In this document: in pieces, positions 10,437 to 20,040 of the stretch | How positions within the stretch are numbered: the first letter of the stretch is position 1 | How the letters are laid out: each line of letters starts with the position of its first letter | DNA from: Acanthaster planci | Taxonomy: Eukaryota > Echinodermata > Asteroidea > Valvatida > Acanthasteridae | DNA length: 26,318 nucleotides | NCBI RefSeq assembly: GCF_001949145.1 | Contig: NW_019091797.1 | Coordinates: 25,179 to 51,496 of the forward strand | Direction: 5' to 3' | The notes under the pieces: model-generated | Databases searched by the model: none | What the model saw: the letters and a program-made list of their open reading frames with translations, nothing else | Told to the model about the DNA's origin: nothing | Program-made: the position numbers and the translations under genes

Positions 10437-13163
10437 CTAAATAAAAGGAACAACCGATTCGCATATATTGACTAAGCCACATGCCACTCTGACTATTTTG
10501 TCCAGTGTTGTTACCTTACTGTCTTGATCAGATTGCAACAGTGGGATTAGAATTGTGCTTTCAAGAATGGGATATTTTGTTCTTAACTTACCAATAACTC
10601 GTTCAACATGGATTCTTATGGAGGCTAAATTCCTGGTTTTGCTGACTTCTTCCTGACTAAGTTGAGTTCTACCCTTGGTGAAAGATGGAATTTCCAACTT
10701 TGCCCCATTGCTAGCAATGACATCTTCAATGTTAAAACTTCTGTCGGCCAACACTGTGTCACCTGGCCAAAGTAAGTTTAAATAACCATACTGTTCTGTT
10801 AAAAACGTATCGCTTGTGCGACCACTCCAACATTTACAAACAAAATTGATGCAACCTTGCGGAGACATTGAAATTAAATACTTAACAGTATTATGAGATT
10901 TATAATTGGAATAGGTTTTGGATTTTTTGCATCCAAGTTTGAGGGTCTGTCTATGAAAATTTCACAACAATCAATAATAGACACACATTTTGGAAATGTT
11001 TCTTTAAAAATTATAGGCAGATGTTTTTGGAGCAGAGGTCTCTCAGCCCGGAATACTGTCAAAGGAACAAATTTTTCATTTAAAACATTTATAACATCTG
11101 AAAATACTCTTACATCAGTGCTGTTGTGAACTCTAAAAACAATAGACAAATACTGAACTGCGGCATTTACATGTAATGGCATGAGAGTCAACAAAAGCTG
11201 CTGAAATGGAGACAATGAACAGTTGGCATGTCTGTTAAGATTTGGGAGAATAAGATTTAAGATGGCCATAAACAAACTGAAGTGAGGAAGGCCAGCATAT
11301 ACACAAAGTTTCTCTTGGTTAGTTTGAAACGATTCTGGTCCCAATTCGAAGTCTGCTGTTGTTGGTTTTTTTTTTGAAGATTGTGTTTTTCTGTCAGCAA
11401 CTGCCTGTTGGTACTCTCTAGACCTTCGATGTCACTTGCTGTGAGATGAGTCTGTGTTTGTGTTGCTTTTACACAATCATCTGCAGTTTGAATGGTAGAA
11501 TTAGGATCTACATTGGCCGCACCAGTGTCTAATGCTCCAAGTTTTATCAGACCTGATGCTGAAATTGATCTCCTCACCTGAAGCATAAATCAAGGAGAGA
11601 TGCACTCTCAAGTCTTTATTCTGTGGTGAAATATAGCTAATGTAATTTACAGATACATGTTTGGTTGGGTAGGTTCTGTGGCACGTTCAGCAGTATTTGT
11701 GCCATTAACATCAAGGCTGCTTCTCAGTGTGAGGTAACATCAGAGCTCAGTAATGTAAGGTCTGGCCAGGTTGAAAGTTGCATGATACGTACTCACACAG
11801 ACATATGTGAGAACCTCTAAAGAACTTAAGCTACGTGTAGGATGTACATGTCAAGCAAGCACATACAAAAAGGATTCATTTTAAAGTGAAAGCCTTTTTC
11901 AAATGAGGAGACATTGACAGTATTCATGGTTCTTTTGCATCCATAAGTAGAGACAGTTTGTTAACTAGACCTTGTCTCAGCAATATTTGAAATACGTGTA
12001 ATATCACCAAAAAAACAAAATAAACTTGCACCTCAAATATTGAGTCATTGAACAAAACCACATTAAAAAACAACTGAAGTTTTTATGATAAGATCTCATG
12101 ATCCTCTATTCAATAATTTGAAACACATTTTTAAAAAAGGTAGGTTCTTTCACGGCTTGTATCAATTGATGTTATTCAAGTACCTGTTCTGATTTTCTAT
12201 TTTTCATTTTCATCCTGTGTTGACATCTTTCCAAGGCTGCTCTTCTTTCTTCCCGTTGAGATGATGACACATGCTCAAACAAACTGGGAATGAAGTCAGG
12301 TGACAAGGGATTACCCCTTTTCTTTCCTTAAACCAAAAGAAAGAAAGAGAGAACATTTCAGCAAAATCTTTTCTGAACTGCTTAGTTTTTGTACAAAAAC
12401 TATGAAAAAATTGGAAAAGGCTCTCAACAACAAATGCAACAATAGTGGGGTATAAAATACAGTCTTACAATTGGATTCTTGGAAAGCAATAAATAGGTTA
12501 TAGTAGGAATTCTGAATACAGATGTCGGATATTGATGTTAAGTACTGTCCTAGTAATGTTGGCATCTCACATGTATAGCAATTTGGGCCTAAAGTTTAAT
12601 ATCAGTGCCTTGTTTGACAAAAGAATAAACAAGTTTACAGTCTCTGTACCAGCATAGGGTTTACTACCTTCCTTTTTTCCTCTGGCAACCACAGCAGTAA
12701 ATTAATTGGTTGGCTACTTTTATTTTGTAAATTTTAAGCTCCCGTGCTTCCCCTACACACAGTGCTGTAAAATTGCTCTCTTTCATAATCTCTTTTATAT
12801 TAAACTGTCCCGCTTATAGGTCCAGTCCTGTTACATACATCCTGACCACACCAGTGGGGCTATACCATGTTAATGTCGGCACAAAATGAAAATAGACATT
12901 GCCTAACCAACGGTGCTACGCTAACCTCTGCCTAGGCTGCAGCTTTCTGGCCGGTAAGCCTACGAACGTACGTATTTTTATAATGTCTTACTAGAAAGAA
13001 AATGGTCACTGCACAGCCGTGAGTACGGACTCGGTGTCCATTCTTTCCACTGTATTGCAGCTATCCACCGTCGTTTTCTTTCCCCATTAGCAGGAAAACG
13101 ATAGAAAGACACGTCTGTCTTTCCAGCCCTGTTCGAGCATCCAACAGCTACATAACAAGTCAT
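10437..13163 (-). pseudogene. THAP-domain PIF/Harbinger-type (DDE_Tnp_4) transposase, three exons, frameshifted
   Basis: Exon 1 (13163-12992) starts MTCYVAVGCSNR and holds a C2CH THAP DNA-binding domain (Cys...Cys, SFYRFP, W..AI.W, CSDHF), ending at a GTAAG donor. Exon 2 (12326-12184) completes the THAP domain (NPLSPDFIPSLFEHV) and continues with a basic helix. Exon 3 (11577-10437) has a Gln-rich coiled coil, a helical region (EKLCVYAGLPHF) and the DDE nuclease: IIDCCEIFI (first Asp), LADRSFN (second Asp), HVERVIGKLR (Glu). Frameshifts fall near 11344, next to a run of ten T, and near 10925 at a run of six T, so it reads in three pieces. THAP plus this nuclease is a known animal combination of cut-and-paste transposase or its domesticated kin. 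Confidence 0.85.
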
Positions 13164-13189
13164 TATTTTTGTTTGGAAACACACTTAAA

Positions 13190-15654
13190 GCATTGAGTAA
13201 ATAATATATTGCTCCGCCATTCATAAAAAACGCCCCTAATTATCCTCAACCACTGCATGCGCTGGAATCAGAATTGATTATCAATGAAACATGTTTATAA
13301 ATTAGTACATGTAATTCACACCAAGGATTAATAAAGAAGTAATAAAATGTGGAATCCGAGAGACTATATTTGTTGCAGTGGATGTTGAGGCTCTGTCCGC
13401 GCAAGGCACAATGTGTCCTGCGGAATGCATGACTAATTAGCTCTCACCCCATCAGGGTAACATTTTTGTTGTGTCCAAAATGCCCTTTCCCCTTTGCCCT
13501 ACGACATCTGAATTACTCATTTGGTGTGTCTTCAGCCACTTTGGTTCTTTTACACAGAAACATTGTAAGGACACAGATTGTACGTTGGAATAATTACTAG
13601 ATATCCCACGACATACGTGTACGCTTGCCAACAATGAAGAGACGGGGGTGCTCTTGTGTGTACCCTTGAGATAATTTTCCGTGAACAACGCCTTGCCCTA
13701 TTCTGAACATAAACTTCGTTGGCCCATTTGTAATCCAATTGAAATGACTGTGCTGAAGGTCAAAATATGAAGCTCTCAACCTTCTTGATAAGCCTGGCAT
13801 TTACCTGCATGTCTGGGGGTCAATTTCATAGAGCTACTTAAGCACAAAATTTGATTATGCGGGAAAAACGGTTGCTTATTAAAAAAAGGTCACCAGCTCA
13901 AACTCTATCTGATTTTGCTGACCAAAAAACAGCTAAATACAATCCCTAAACAATATACATCACATGGAGTTTGGGTTGGCTACTTGATTTATCAAGTAAG
14001 GCTTTCTCATGCTTGATATTATATTCTTGTAGATATTCTGATCACGGTGCCACGCAGCCCTTCCATAATTCTTAAGTCAGTTTGGCGTGGTATCCATTAT
14101 AAGTTTTGTTCATAGGCTACCAGGGAATTCGATCAACGATTGCGCTCGTATAACAGACTTGTTCCCGTCCCCGCAGAGTATCAGGTAATGCAGGGACCGC
14201 TAAACGGACGATATGAATGTACTCACTGGTACCCACACTACTTTCACATTACGGTATTACGGTGCTTCCACCAAATGGTTGTATTTCTGCGCGTAAGCGC
14301 ATTAATATTTTGTGATCCCACGGTTTTTTTTTACAATAAGACATGCTATAATCAGGAGGCATCATAGAAATATTTCTATAAATCCCGAATTTTGGACTGA
14401 TAGTGTTTCCAATTCGGCGTATTTCTTTCACAAAAAGCCCCAAATTGCGGGCCTATTTTTGATAGAGGCGGGCGGTGACATTCAGAAATGAACACTTATT
14501 TTACTGCTGTTTTGGGAGTATCTTCCTTGAAAGGCGAATAAAAAAGATTTTCGTGGCTTACCCCCATGACATTGAAACGAAAAGTGTTCTTCTGGCCATA
14601 ATTTTGAATTTCCGGTAAAAACACAGAGGCCAACCTCTTCACGAGGGTCAACAGGTGGCGCTATTTCCGTCCGATTTTGCACTGTTTTCTATGGGCAGGT
14701 ATTTGGTGTAGCGCAACCATAAGCGTTTACGGATAAACGAAAGGGAGGGGACAGCGCATTTGCAAAGGATATCGTTTACCTACGTTAACTGTACAGTTTC
14801 ACGCAGTAGGCCCGTTATCTTCTGAAATTGTTCAGCTTGTTTCTTTGGATAAATTCCAGAGGTATGACAAAACAATCGGCTTCGCCTCGGGGCGCTATGC
14901 GTCCCCCAGATGTTCACAACGTCATATCCCACACCACAGCGGTCAACAATGTTATGTGTTGTTACGTAGGTGGGGGTCCCTACTCGACAAGCACTGCTTT
15001 TTAAGGACTCTCCTCCACCCTGGTGTGGAAATAAAGTGGAGTAAGTATGAAGTACGTCGCTTGCCGCATCGATTGCGGCTAGGGACGTCAGAGTTCAATC
15101 TCCTGACCAAAGTGACCGGTCTTGAATGTTGAAGACTGGTCTAACACATATTTCATAGTGTGAAAAAATCACTCTGCCTTCGAAGTTATTCCAGATATTG
15201 GTCAAATGACTCGTACTGTAGAAATTGCTCTTCATTAGAAACACATGACATTCTTGACAGTTTTTTCTTTAGCCGTGGTAGCTCTTAACGACTTTTCAGG
15301 GACACTAAGACACATCCCAAATTGTAGAAAGCCTTGAAAGCATGTATTTATCTTTCAGTGATGACTATTTTCCTGAAGAGGAGTTTTTTCTTTACAGATC
15401 CTATTGACAATGGTTTACATAACAAACTGATTCATGGCAGAAGTGTGAGTATGCAGGCATTGCATTATGCTCAAGTGTGTTAATGGATTTGTGCGATACT
15501 GTACTGTACGTGGGTAAATGGCAACAATTGATCAGTGCGAGTGACTCATTTGCATGTAAGCCACGTACATATGGCCAATTGTGGCGTGCACGATATATGT
15601 GGCCTCGCTCTACACTGCCAGAAATCTATAGAACGCGAGTAGTAGGGTACAGTA
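13190..15654. other. long stretch without a supportable gene
   Basis: Frames of 60 to 95 codons exist (for example 14845-15132) but they overlap on both strands, show no motif, and lack splice-linked partners. A promoter for the THAP gene would lie at its start, near 13170-13330, but I see no TATA box there. I see no terminal inverted repeat for the transposase gene and no RNA gene. Confidence 0.5.
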
Positions 15655-15911
15655 TTTACTAGACCTACCCCACCTTCAATCATCGTTCCCCAGTTTACCA
15701 AAAAATACCAAAACTAAACCACTGCAAAATCGAAACACTCCAGACCCCTACGACTTACTTTTTAAAAATTTTTAACATTGGCCATCCCCTCTAGCAATCC
15801 GAAAACCAACTTAAATAATCTCGCCCTTATAAAACCTACGTTCAATTTTGCCGTGACTTAGTTTCCGATAACCGGGAAAAGGGGCGATGATTGAAGGTGG
15901 GGCGTGTCTAT
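15655..15911. repeat. imperfect palindrome of terminal-repeat-like copies B (minus) and C (plus)
   Basis: Copy B, about 15655-15800, reads in reverse complement gtttcgattttgcagtgg through gatgattgaaggtggggt. Copy C, about 15838-15911, reads ttcaattttgccgtgac through gatgattgaaggtggggcg. The pair therefore forms an inverted repeat of about 75 bp per arm around a 100-bp centre. Copy C leads straight into the promoter and genes of the Polinton-like element, so it probably belongs to that element's left terminal region. Copy B points the other way and matches copy A at 4876-5022. Confidence 0.6.
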
Positions 15912-15987
15912 TAAATATCGTTCCCTACTTCTGTGGTTACGCTTTTGGTCTGGGTCTTCAGGGAAAAAGTAGATAAAATAAAAAACC

Positions 15988-15998
15988 TATATAAAAGG
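15988..15998 (+). promoter_or_regulatory. TATA box of the leftmost gene of the Polinton-like element
   Basis: TATATAAAAGG is a near-ideal TATA box. It lies about 80 bp inside copy C of the terminal-repeat-like sequence and 13 bp before the first ATG (16001). The usual 25-30 bp spacing would place the transcript start near 16020, so either the real start codon is further in or initiation is closer than usual. Confidence 0.5.
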
Positions 15999-16000
15999 AT

Positions 16001-16554
16001 ATGATAGACCATACAACGAACGTGAATTGTTATTTTTGAAAAACACGAGAAATTCAATTGACTTGATAGATTCGTACGATTGCTTTTGTTGTTTAAATTC
16101 CAACCGTTTATGCAAATGTACCGATTGTAAAGAATGCCACGATTGTCACCAATGTAACGACTGCACAAGATGTAATGACTGCTCCACTTGCGACGATTGC
16201 GGTAGATGTATAAATTGCGTGGCTTGTTTTAATTCATACGACTGCCAAAATTCAAATGCCTTGGACAGTTGCGAGGACTGTTACGAGTGCAGCAATTGTA
16301 TCGAATGTTTTGGTTGTACATATTGCACCTGCTGCGTAAATTGTGTCGAGTCGGAAGGAATGGATTACGTGGTGCTATTAGACAGTAAGCATAAAAAGCT
16401 GAGGCACGCGCGAGAAAACGAGCCACTGCCCGATTTAGCGACTAAACTTGACACGGTTTTATACAAAATTGGACTAATTATTGAATACGACGTTGACGTT
16501 GAAAATGTCATTAAAGTAGAAATCCCATCCGAAATAATAGACGCGGCCTGGTAA
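16001..16554 (+). pseudogene. cysteine-triplet repeat protein (Cys-x-x arrays), first gene of the Polinton-like element
   Basis: The main frame (from 16027) is 175 residues long. It holds 13 cysteines at exact three-residue spacing (16117-16227), an interruption rich in Asn/Ser, and nine more at the same spacing (16270-16344). Spacer residues are mostly Asp, Asn, Glu, Thr or Arg. A C-terminal part of about 65 residues (VVLLDSKHKKL ... IPSEIIDAAW) lacks cysteines and looks like an ordinary small alpha/beta domain. The main frame has no ATG before the arrays. An ATG at 16001 in another frame runs 12 codons, so a 1-nt indel may have split the start, or the start lies elsewhere. The frame is otherwise clean, unlike its neighbours. 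I do not recognise the family: metal binding, a cross-linked rod or a repeat solenoid are all possible. Confidence 0.6.
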
Positions 16555-16556
16555 AA

Positions 16557-17264
16557 ATGAGAAAAATGTATGACAAAAGCCGGGAAATTATAACTATGTC
16601 AACCCAAGTATATATCGTTTCAGATGACCACGAACGTCTCAATGGCTTCTCTGATCCGAGTAAATTAACCATTTCGAAATCCGTGATTAAAGAAGGGCCT
16701 CAAGTGAGCCAATGCACCTCACCCATTTTTTACCATCAAAACGGCAAAAATAAACGCCTGTTGATTATGACGATAGAGCCCTGTTATGGCATAAACTCGC
16801 TTTACAAATACGGCACTTGAGATAAAAGGCCCAAAAACATCAAAGGCCGTCAAATTTGTTACCAAATACAACAATCTACGACAAACATACTCGATCACAT
16901 AATTTTGGCCGTTTACAAATTTATTGCATATCAAGGGTATGGTCTCCGGTCTAACACCGTAAACGCCTACAAAGCCAGTCGCGATATTGATGAATTGAAC
17001 AAGATCGAATATGTAGTTAAACCACTTTATACGGCTAAAAACCAAATGTACATTAAAATAGATCCCTATGCCTCCCTATTTGATAACCGAAAAAGACCAA
17101 TTGACTCGTCGAATATCGATAAATTTATCAATCAGAGATGCGACGCACAATCATTTTTTTGTCCAAAAGACGTATACTACGGTACCCACGGTTCACTGTC
17201 GTGCGGCGCCAGTGTTTGGTATAGAGTGACAGCGGCAATGTTAAAAATTAGAAACGACGTTTAG
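16557..17264 (+). pseudogene. unidentified protein of about 235 residues, two or three reading-frame pieces
   Basis: The gene starts two bases after the preceding stop at an ATG (16557), with a second ATG at 16596 (MSTQVYIVSDDHERLNGF) as the more likely start. The first frame stops at 16818 after YGINSLYKYGT. The sense continues in a shifted frame (EIKGPKTSKAVKF) to about 16890, and then in the frame running to 17264 (YKFIAYQGYGLRSNTVNAYKASRDIDELNK ... AMLKIRNDV, shown in part). The whole is rich in Tyr, Asn and Lys, with no signal peptide or membrane segment. I do not recognise a family. Its tight spacing to the cysteine-array gene suggests co-transcription. It is broken by at least two shifts. 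Confidence 0.5.
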
Positions 17265-17362
17265 CATATTGGGATCTGAATCTGAATCATCCGTGAAATT
17301 CAAAGTCGATTAAATTTGAAGATTAACTTAAACCTCTGTTATTCTTCGGAATCACTGGGGTT

Positions 17363-17821
17363 ATGTTTTTATTACTATTTATAAGAAATGGCTCATTACC
17401 CAGATGGCCCGCTCCTCCACAGATACGCGAAAACTCTTGCGAGCACCAAATACTTGAAATAGACAAAAGATACGCGTGTAAACATTGCGGTCTAATTTTT
17501 GGGTGGATTTCTTCATACACCCTTCTAGAAATGGGAGATAGATATTACAAGCATCATGTTTGGAAAAAAACGCCAACACCAAAATCGAGAAAAACTTTAA
17601 AAGAGTTTAACGTTCAATTGGAGAATGGCGAGGCAGGTGAAATAGAATATAAGTTAAACCGAGTTCTAAATGGCAAGATCTCTAGAGGTAAAGTGTTGAA
17701 GGCCTTAATCGCAGTATGTTATCAAGAGACAAACGGGGAGGACGATTTAAAAGTAAAAGATCTATTTCAAGTTTCGGATAAGCACTGGGAAAACGCCCTC
17801 GACAAATTAAACCTCGCTTAA
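17363..17821 (+). CDS. zinc-ribbon, TFIIB/VLTF3-like putative transcription factor
   Basis: The 152-residue frame has an intact ATG and no breaks. Around residues 25-50 lies a possible zinc ribbon (CEHQILEIDKRYACKHCGL, i.e. CxH...CxxC). Residues 90-150 (EIEYKLNRVLNG, KISRGKVLKALIAVCYQ, VSDKHWENALDKLN) resemble a cyclin-like repeat of TFIIB and of the poxvirus late factor VLTF3: a basic Arg-Gly before a small hydrophobic helix and then a recognition-type helix. By this likeness it would switch on the element's late genes, binding promoter DNA or polymerase in the nucleus. The hydrophobic N-terminal 8 residues may be upstream of the real start. The assignment is by pattern only, and an unrelated zinc protein is possible. 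Confidence 0.4.
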   Translation: MFLLLFIRNGSLPRWPAPPQIRENSCEHQILEIDKRYACKHCGLIFGWISSYTLLEMGDRYYKHHVWKKTPTPKSRKTLKEFNVQLENGEAGEIEYKLNRVLNGKISRGKVLKALIAVCYQETNGEDDLKVKDLFQVSDKHWENALDKLNLA

Positions 17822-18033
17822 CAAGATTTTTCAAAACGTATATAATTAACCGTAGACTATCTCACAAAACCAAAAAACAAGATCAAAGCCGAATTTTGGC
17901 AGACGCTAAGCTAAACACCATCGAAGAATGCGTATCTCACGCGCTTGAAGACGATGACGAATCCCGAGAAGAATTTGTACTTATTTTATTTCAGCTGAAA
18001 AAATTTAACGAGATAAAAGAAAAAACAGGTTAA
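17800..18033 (+). pseudogene. small frame with a basic N-terminus and an acidic helical C-terminus, no start codon
   Basis: An open frame of about 77 codons overlaps the last 20 bases of the previous gene. It has a basic N-terminus (RRLSHKTKKQDQSR) and an acidic helical C-terminus (TIEECVSHALEDDDESREEF), ending FNEIKEKTG. It contains no ATG, so its start has been lost or was supplied from the preceding frame. Base use matches the neighbouring element genes. I do not recognise it. Confidence 0.35.
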
Positions 18034-18260
18034 ATACGAGAAACCAAGAAACCAAGGAAACTAGTACAAAAGAAATCGAACGATTGGTAAATGAAAGAGC
18101 TACCGCGCTAGCCAAGGAACGGGTGGCCGTTTTAAAAAAAAGATCTTATGAACAAACTTGGCGAGTAAGTTTTACAAAGTCGGGTCCGATATCAAGATCT
18201 ACCACCTGCTTATCAAGCTATCCAACCAACGGCGCCTCCTTTAAAAGAACTATAAAATAA
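18034..18260 (+). pseudogene. coiled-coil protein with a PPAY/PTAP late-domain tail in a shifted frame
   Basis: One frame (18042 to the stop at 18258) is a charged helix (EIERLVNERATALAKERVAVL) without an ATG. In another frame, open from 18169 to a stop at 18253-18255, the tail reads YQDLPPAYQAIQPTAPPLKE. It contains PPAY (18202-18213) and PTAP (18226-18237). These are the two classic late-domain motifs by which viral structural proteins recruit NEDD4-type ligases and TSG101/ESCRT for budding. Both frames are open in the tail. I favour the motif frame as ancestral, because two such motifs within 12 residues are unlikely by chance, which implies a frameshift between about 18160 and 18195. The stop falls six bases before the ATG of the myristoylated protein, so the two would form an operon-like pair. 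Confidence 0.45.
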
Positions 18261-19210
18261 ATGGGAGCCAACTTTAGTAGTTTAACAATTTTAGTCGACG
18301 ATGAAAAATCGTTTACCCCCAAATTTCCAAATTTAACGCACGCGTATAAATTACCAAAAGTAACCACGGGCGAAGCCGTCAACCATTGGGTGACCGATCC
18401 AATCCCGTTTTATCAAAATCAATTTAATTTCGTGGTCTATTGCGCGACAATGGCCTGTGGCGTAGGTTTTGATTTGCTGTCTGACCCCAATCCATACGTG
18501 TCGGCTTTATTCATGACTGCGTGATGCCCATTCCTAGCGACGACGTATTTGACGCGTTTTACAATAATTACGACCATCGGAAGTTTACTGACACGTGTCT
18601 TTTATACGGAGTAGACCCAAACAGATCGTATAAACAAACTTGCGATACATTGTCATACGGATTAGGTACCGCTTATTATTAGGACAGCAGTTACGTACCT
18701 GTCCCTAATAAAAATTATGATGCACACGATTTACACGTGACACGTTACAAACGGGATCTACTTTCATGGGCTTTTGCTGGGCTAAACCACCTAAAGGCTC
18801 GGGTCACGCGAGTACTTACACGGTTAATTGAATTTCACACTCGGACGCAGTCACTTTGGCCTGGTGGGATTTTTTTCCTAAAAAGAGTAAACTTACACCC
18901 GTGGGAATTACCAAGGTAAACGAGGGGTAACATTTGGTGCCTTCGGTGATGGACTTACGCATCGGCACTTTTGACAGTTATAACAATAATTTGCAAATTG
19001 CGACTGAGGATATGAGGACTGGTTACGTGCCCAGTTTTAGAACTTTTACCCACTCAACCAACGCAACCAGAACTTTTAACCACTCAACCAAAGCAACCGG
19101 TACCAGAAAAAAACCTGTCAGACATCCATAACGAAGAGAAGTTATCTTTAACTATAGGAGCTATCGCTAAAGGTGGTCTCGGTTTTATGTTGTATAAAGT
19201 ATTAACTTAG
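18261..19210 (+). pseudogene. putative virion-type protein with N-myristoylation signal and hydrophobic C-terminus
   Basis: Starts at a true ATG with MGANFSSL, which fits the N-myristoylation rule (Gly2, Ser6). The first frame runs 87 residues (IPFYQNQFNFVVYCATMACG in its second half) to a stop at 18524. The sense continues in a second frame from about 18532 (MPIPSDDVFDAFYNNYDH), then a third with VMDLRIGTFDSYNNN. It ends in NEEKLSLTIGAIAKGGLGF at the stop 19208-19210, giving about 315 residues overall. The Gly/Ala-rich hydrophobic end may be a membrane or packing segment. I have a recollection, unverified, of similar proteins in cnidarian genomic elements beside Polinton-type integrases. A structural (capsid or matrix-like) role is inferred from abundance, position and lipid signal. 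At least three frame breaks and one in-frame stop are present. Confidence 0.5.
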
Positions 19211-19225
19211 AGTTGACGAAAAAGT

Positions 19226-19289
19226 AAAAGGCATTAAAAAACGCTTGTTCTGCACGTGGAAAACAAGCGTTTAAATTGTTTTGCCTTTT
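19226..19289. terminator. stem-loop at the junction of convergent gene blocks
   Basis: AAACGCTTGTT (19239-19249) pairs perfectly with AACAAGCGTTT (19262-19272), and outside it AAAAGGCA (19226-19233) pairs with TGCCTTTT (19282-19289). The structure lies 16 bp after the plus-strand stop (19210) and contains the minus-strand stop (19271-19273). It sits where both transcripts end, so a role in 3'-end formation or insulation is plausible. There is no AATAAA beside it. Confidence 0.5.
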
Positions 19290-20040
19290 ATAAAACGAAT
19301 TACGTTATTTGTATGAAAGCTTCCAAACAAAGTGCCTAAAGCTTTCAACCCCAGTTTCTTTAACACGTTTGCCTAATTCCACAAATGACGCTTTATCCAA
19401 TATGTAACGCCTCCTTTACTCGGTGGTTTAGGTTCAAGAGTCGGTTTTTGGCGTGATGTTAGGAGTACCGGCAGCCCTGACGCTAGCTACGATACTACTA
19501 ACAGTGGTACTTACGGCTAAACTGGAAGCCGTTAAAATACTTACGATCGTTACACCTAGCTCTCAAAACATCGTTCGAATCTTCTCGCGTAATGTCAAAT
19601 ACGAATTCATGATCTTTTCAATTGTTTCCTGGATGCGATTAATTTGACTCCTTAATTGATCGGTTTTTTATCGATGACTTCTAATCTACCCCGTCTTTCG
19701 ATTCGTAGGTCGTCCAATTGCCGTTGAAGTTCTGTATGTTCTCCTTCCGATGTTGCTTCTTCCACCTCGGCTTCGAATTGTTGAATTTTTGTGTCTAACT
19801 GATCTAATATACCTTGATTTAAAATTCCTTTCATCGTTTGTAACGATTTATCTAAAGCGACTAGATCTGCTTCTTGGGGCGGTTGTACTAATTCTATGTT
19901 CTCGGGATGAAGTTCCGCGAGCTCACGAGCCACTTCTTGCGCCTGCTGTTTTGTTTTGCCAGAAACGTAATCTTGTAAGCCTAAGACGCGTCTTATTGTA
20001 GGGGTGACGTTGAGCAGCGGTGTACGGCTTAGGCAGATCA

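Noticed and set aside
12311-12565. 84-codon minus-strand frame between THAP exons
   Set aside because: It spans the intron and the acceptor site of exon 2; the conserved THAP continuation is in another frame.
14845-15132. 95-codon frame in the gene-free stretch
   Set aside because: No domain, no splice partner, and Arg/His-rich composition typical of a chance frame.
16229-16426. Minus-strand frame opposite the cysteine-array gene
   Set aside because: Its Arg/Asn repeats are the antisense of the Cys-x-x codons.
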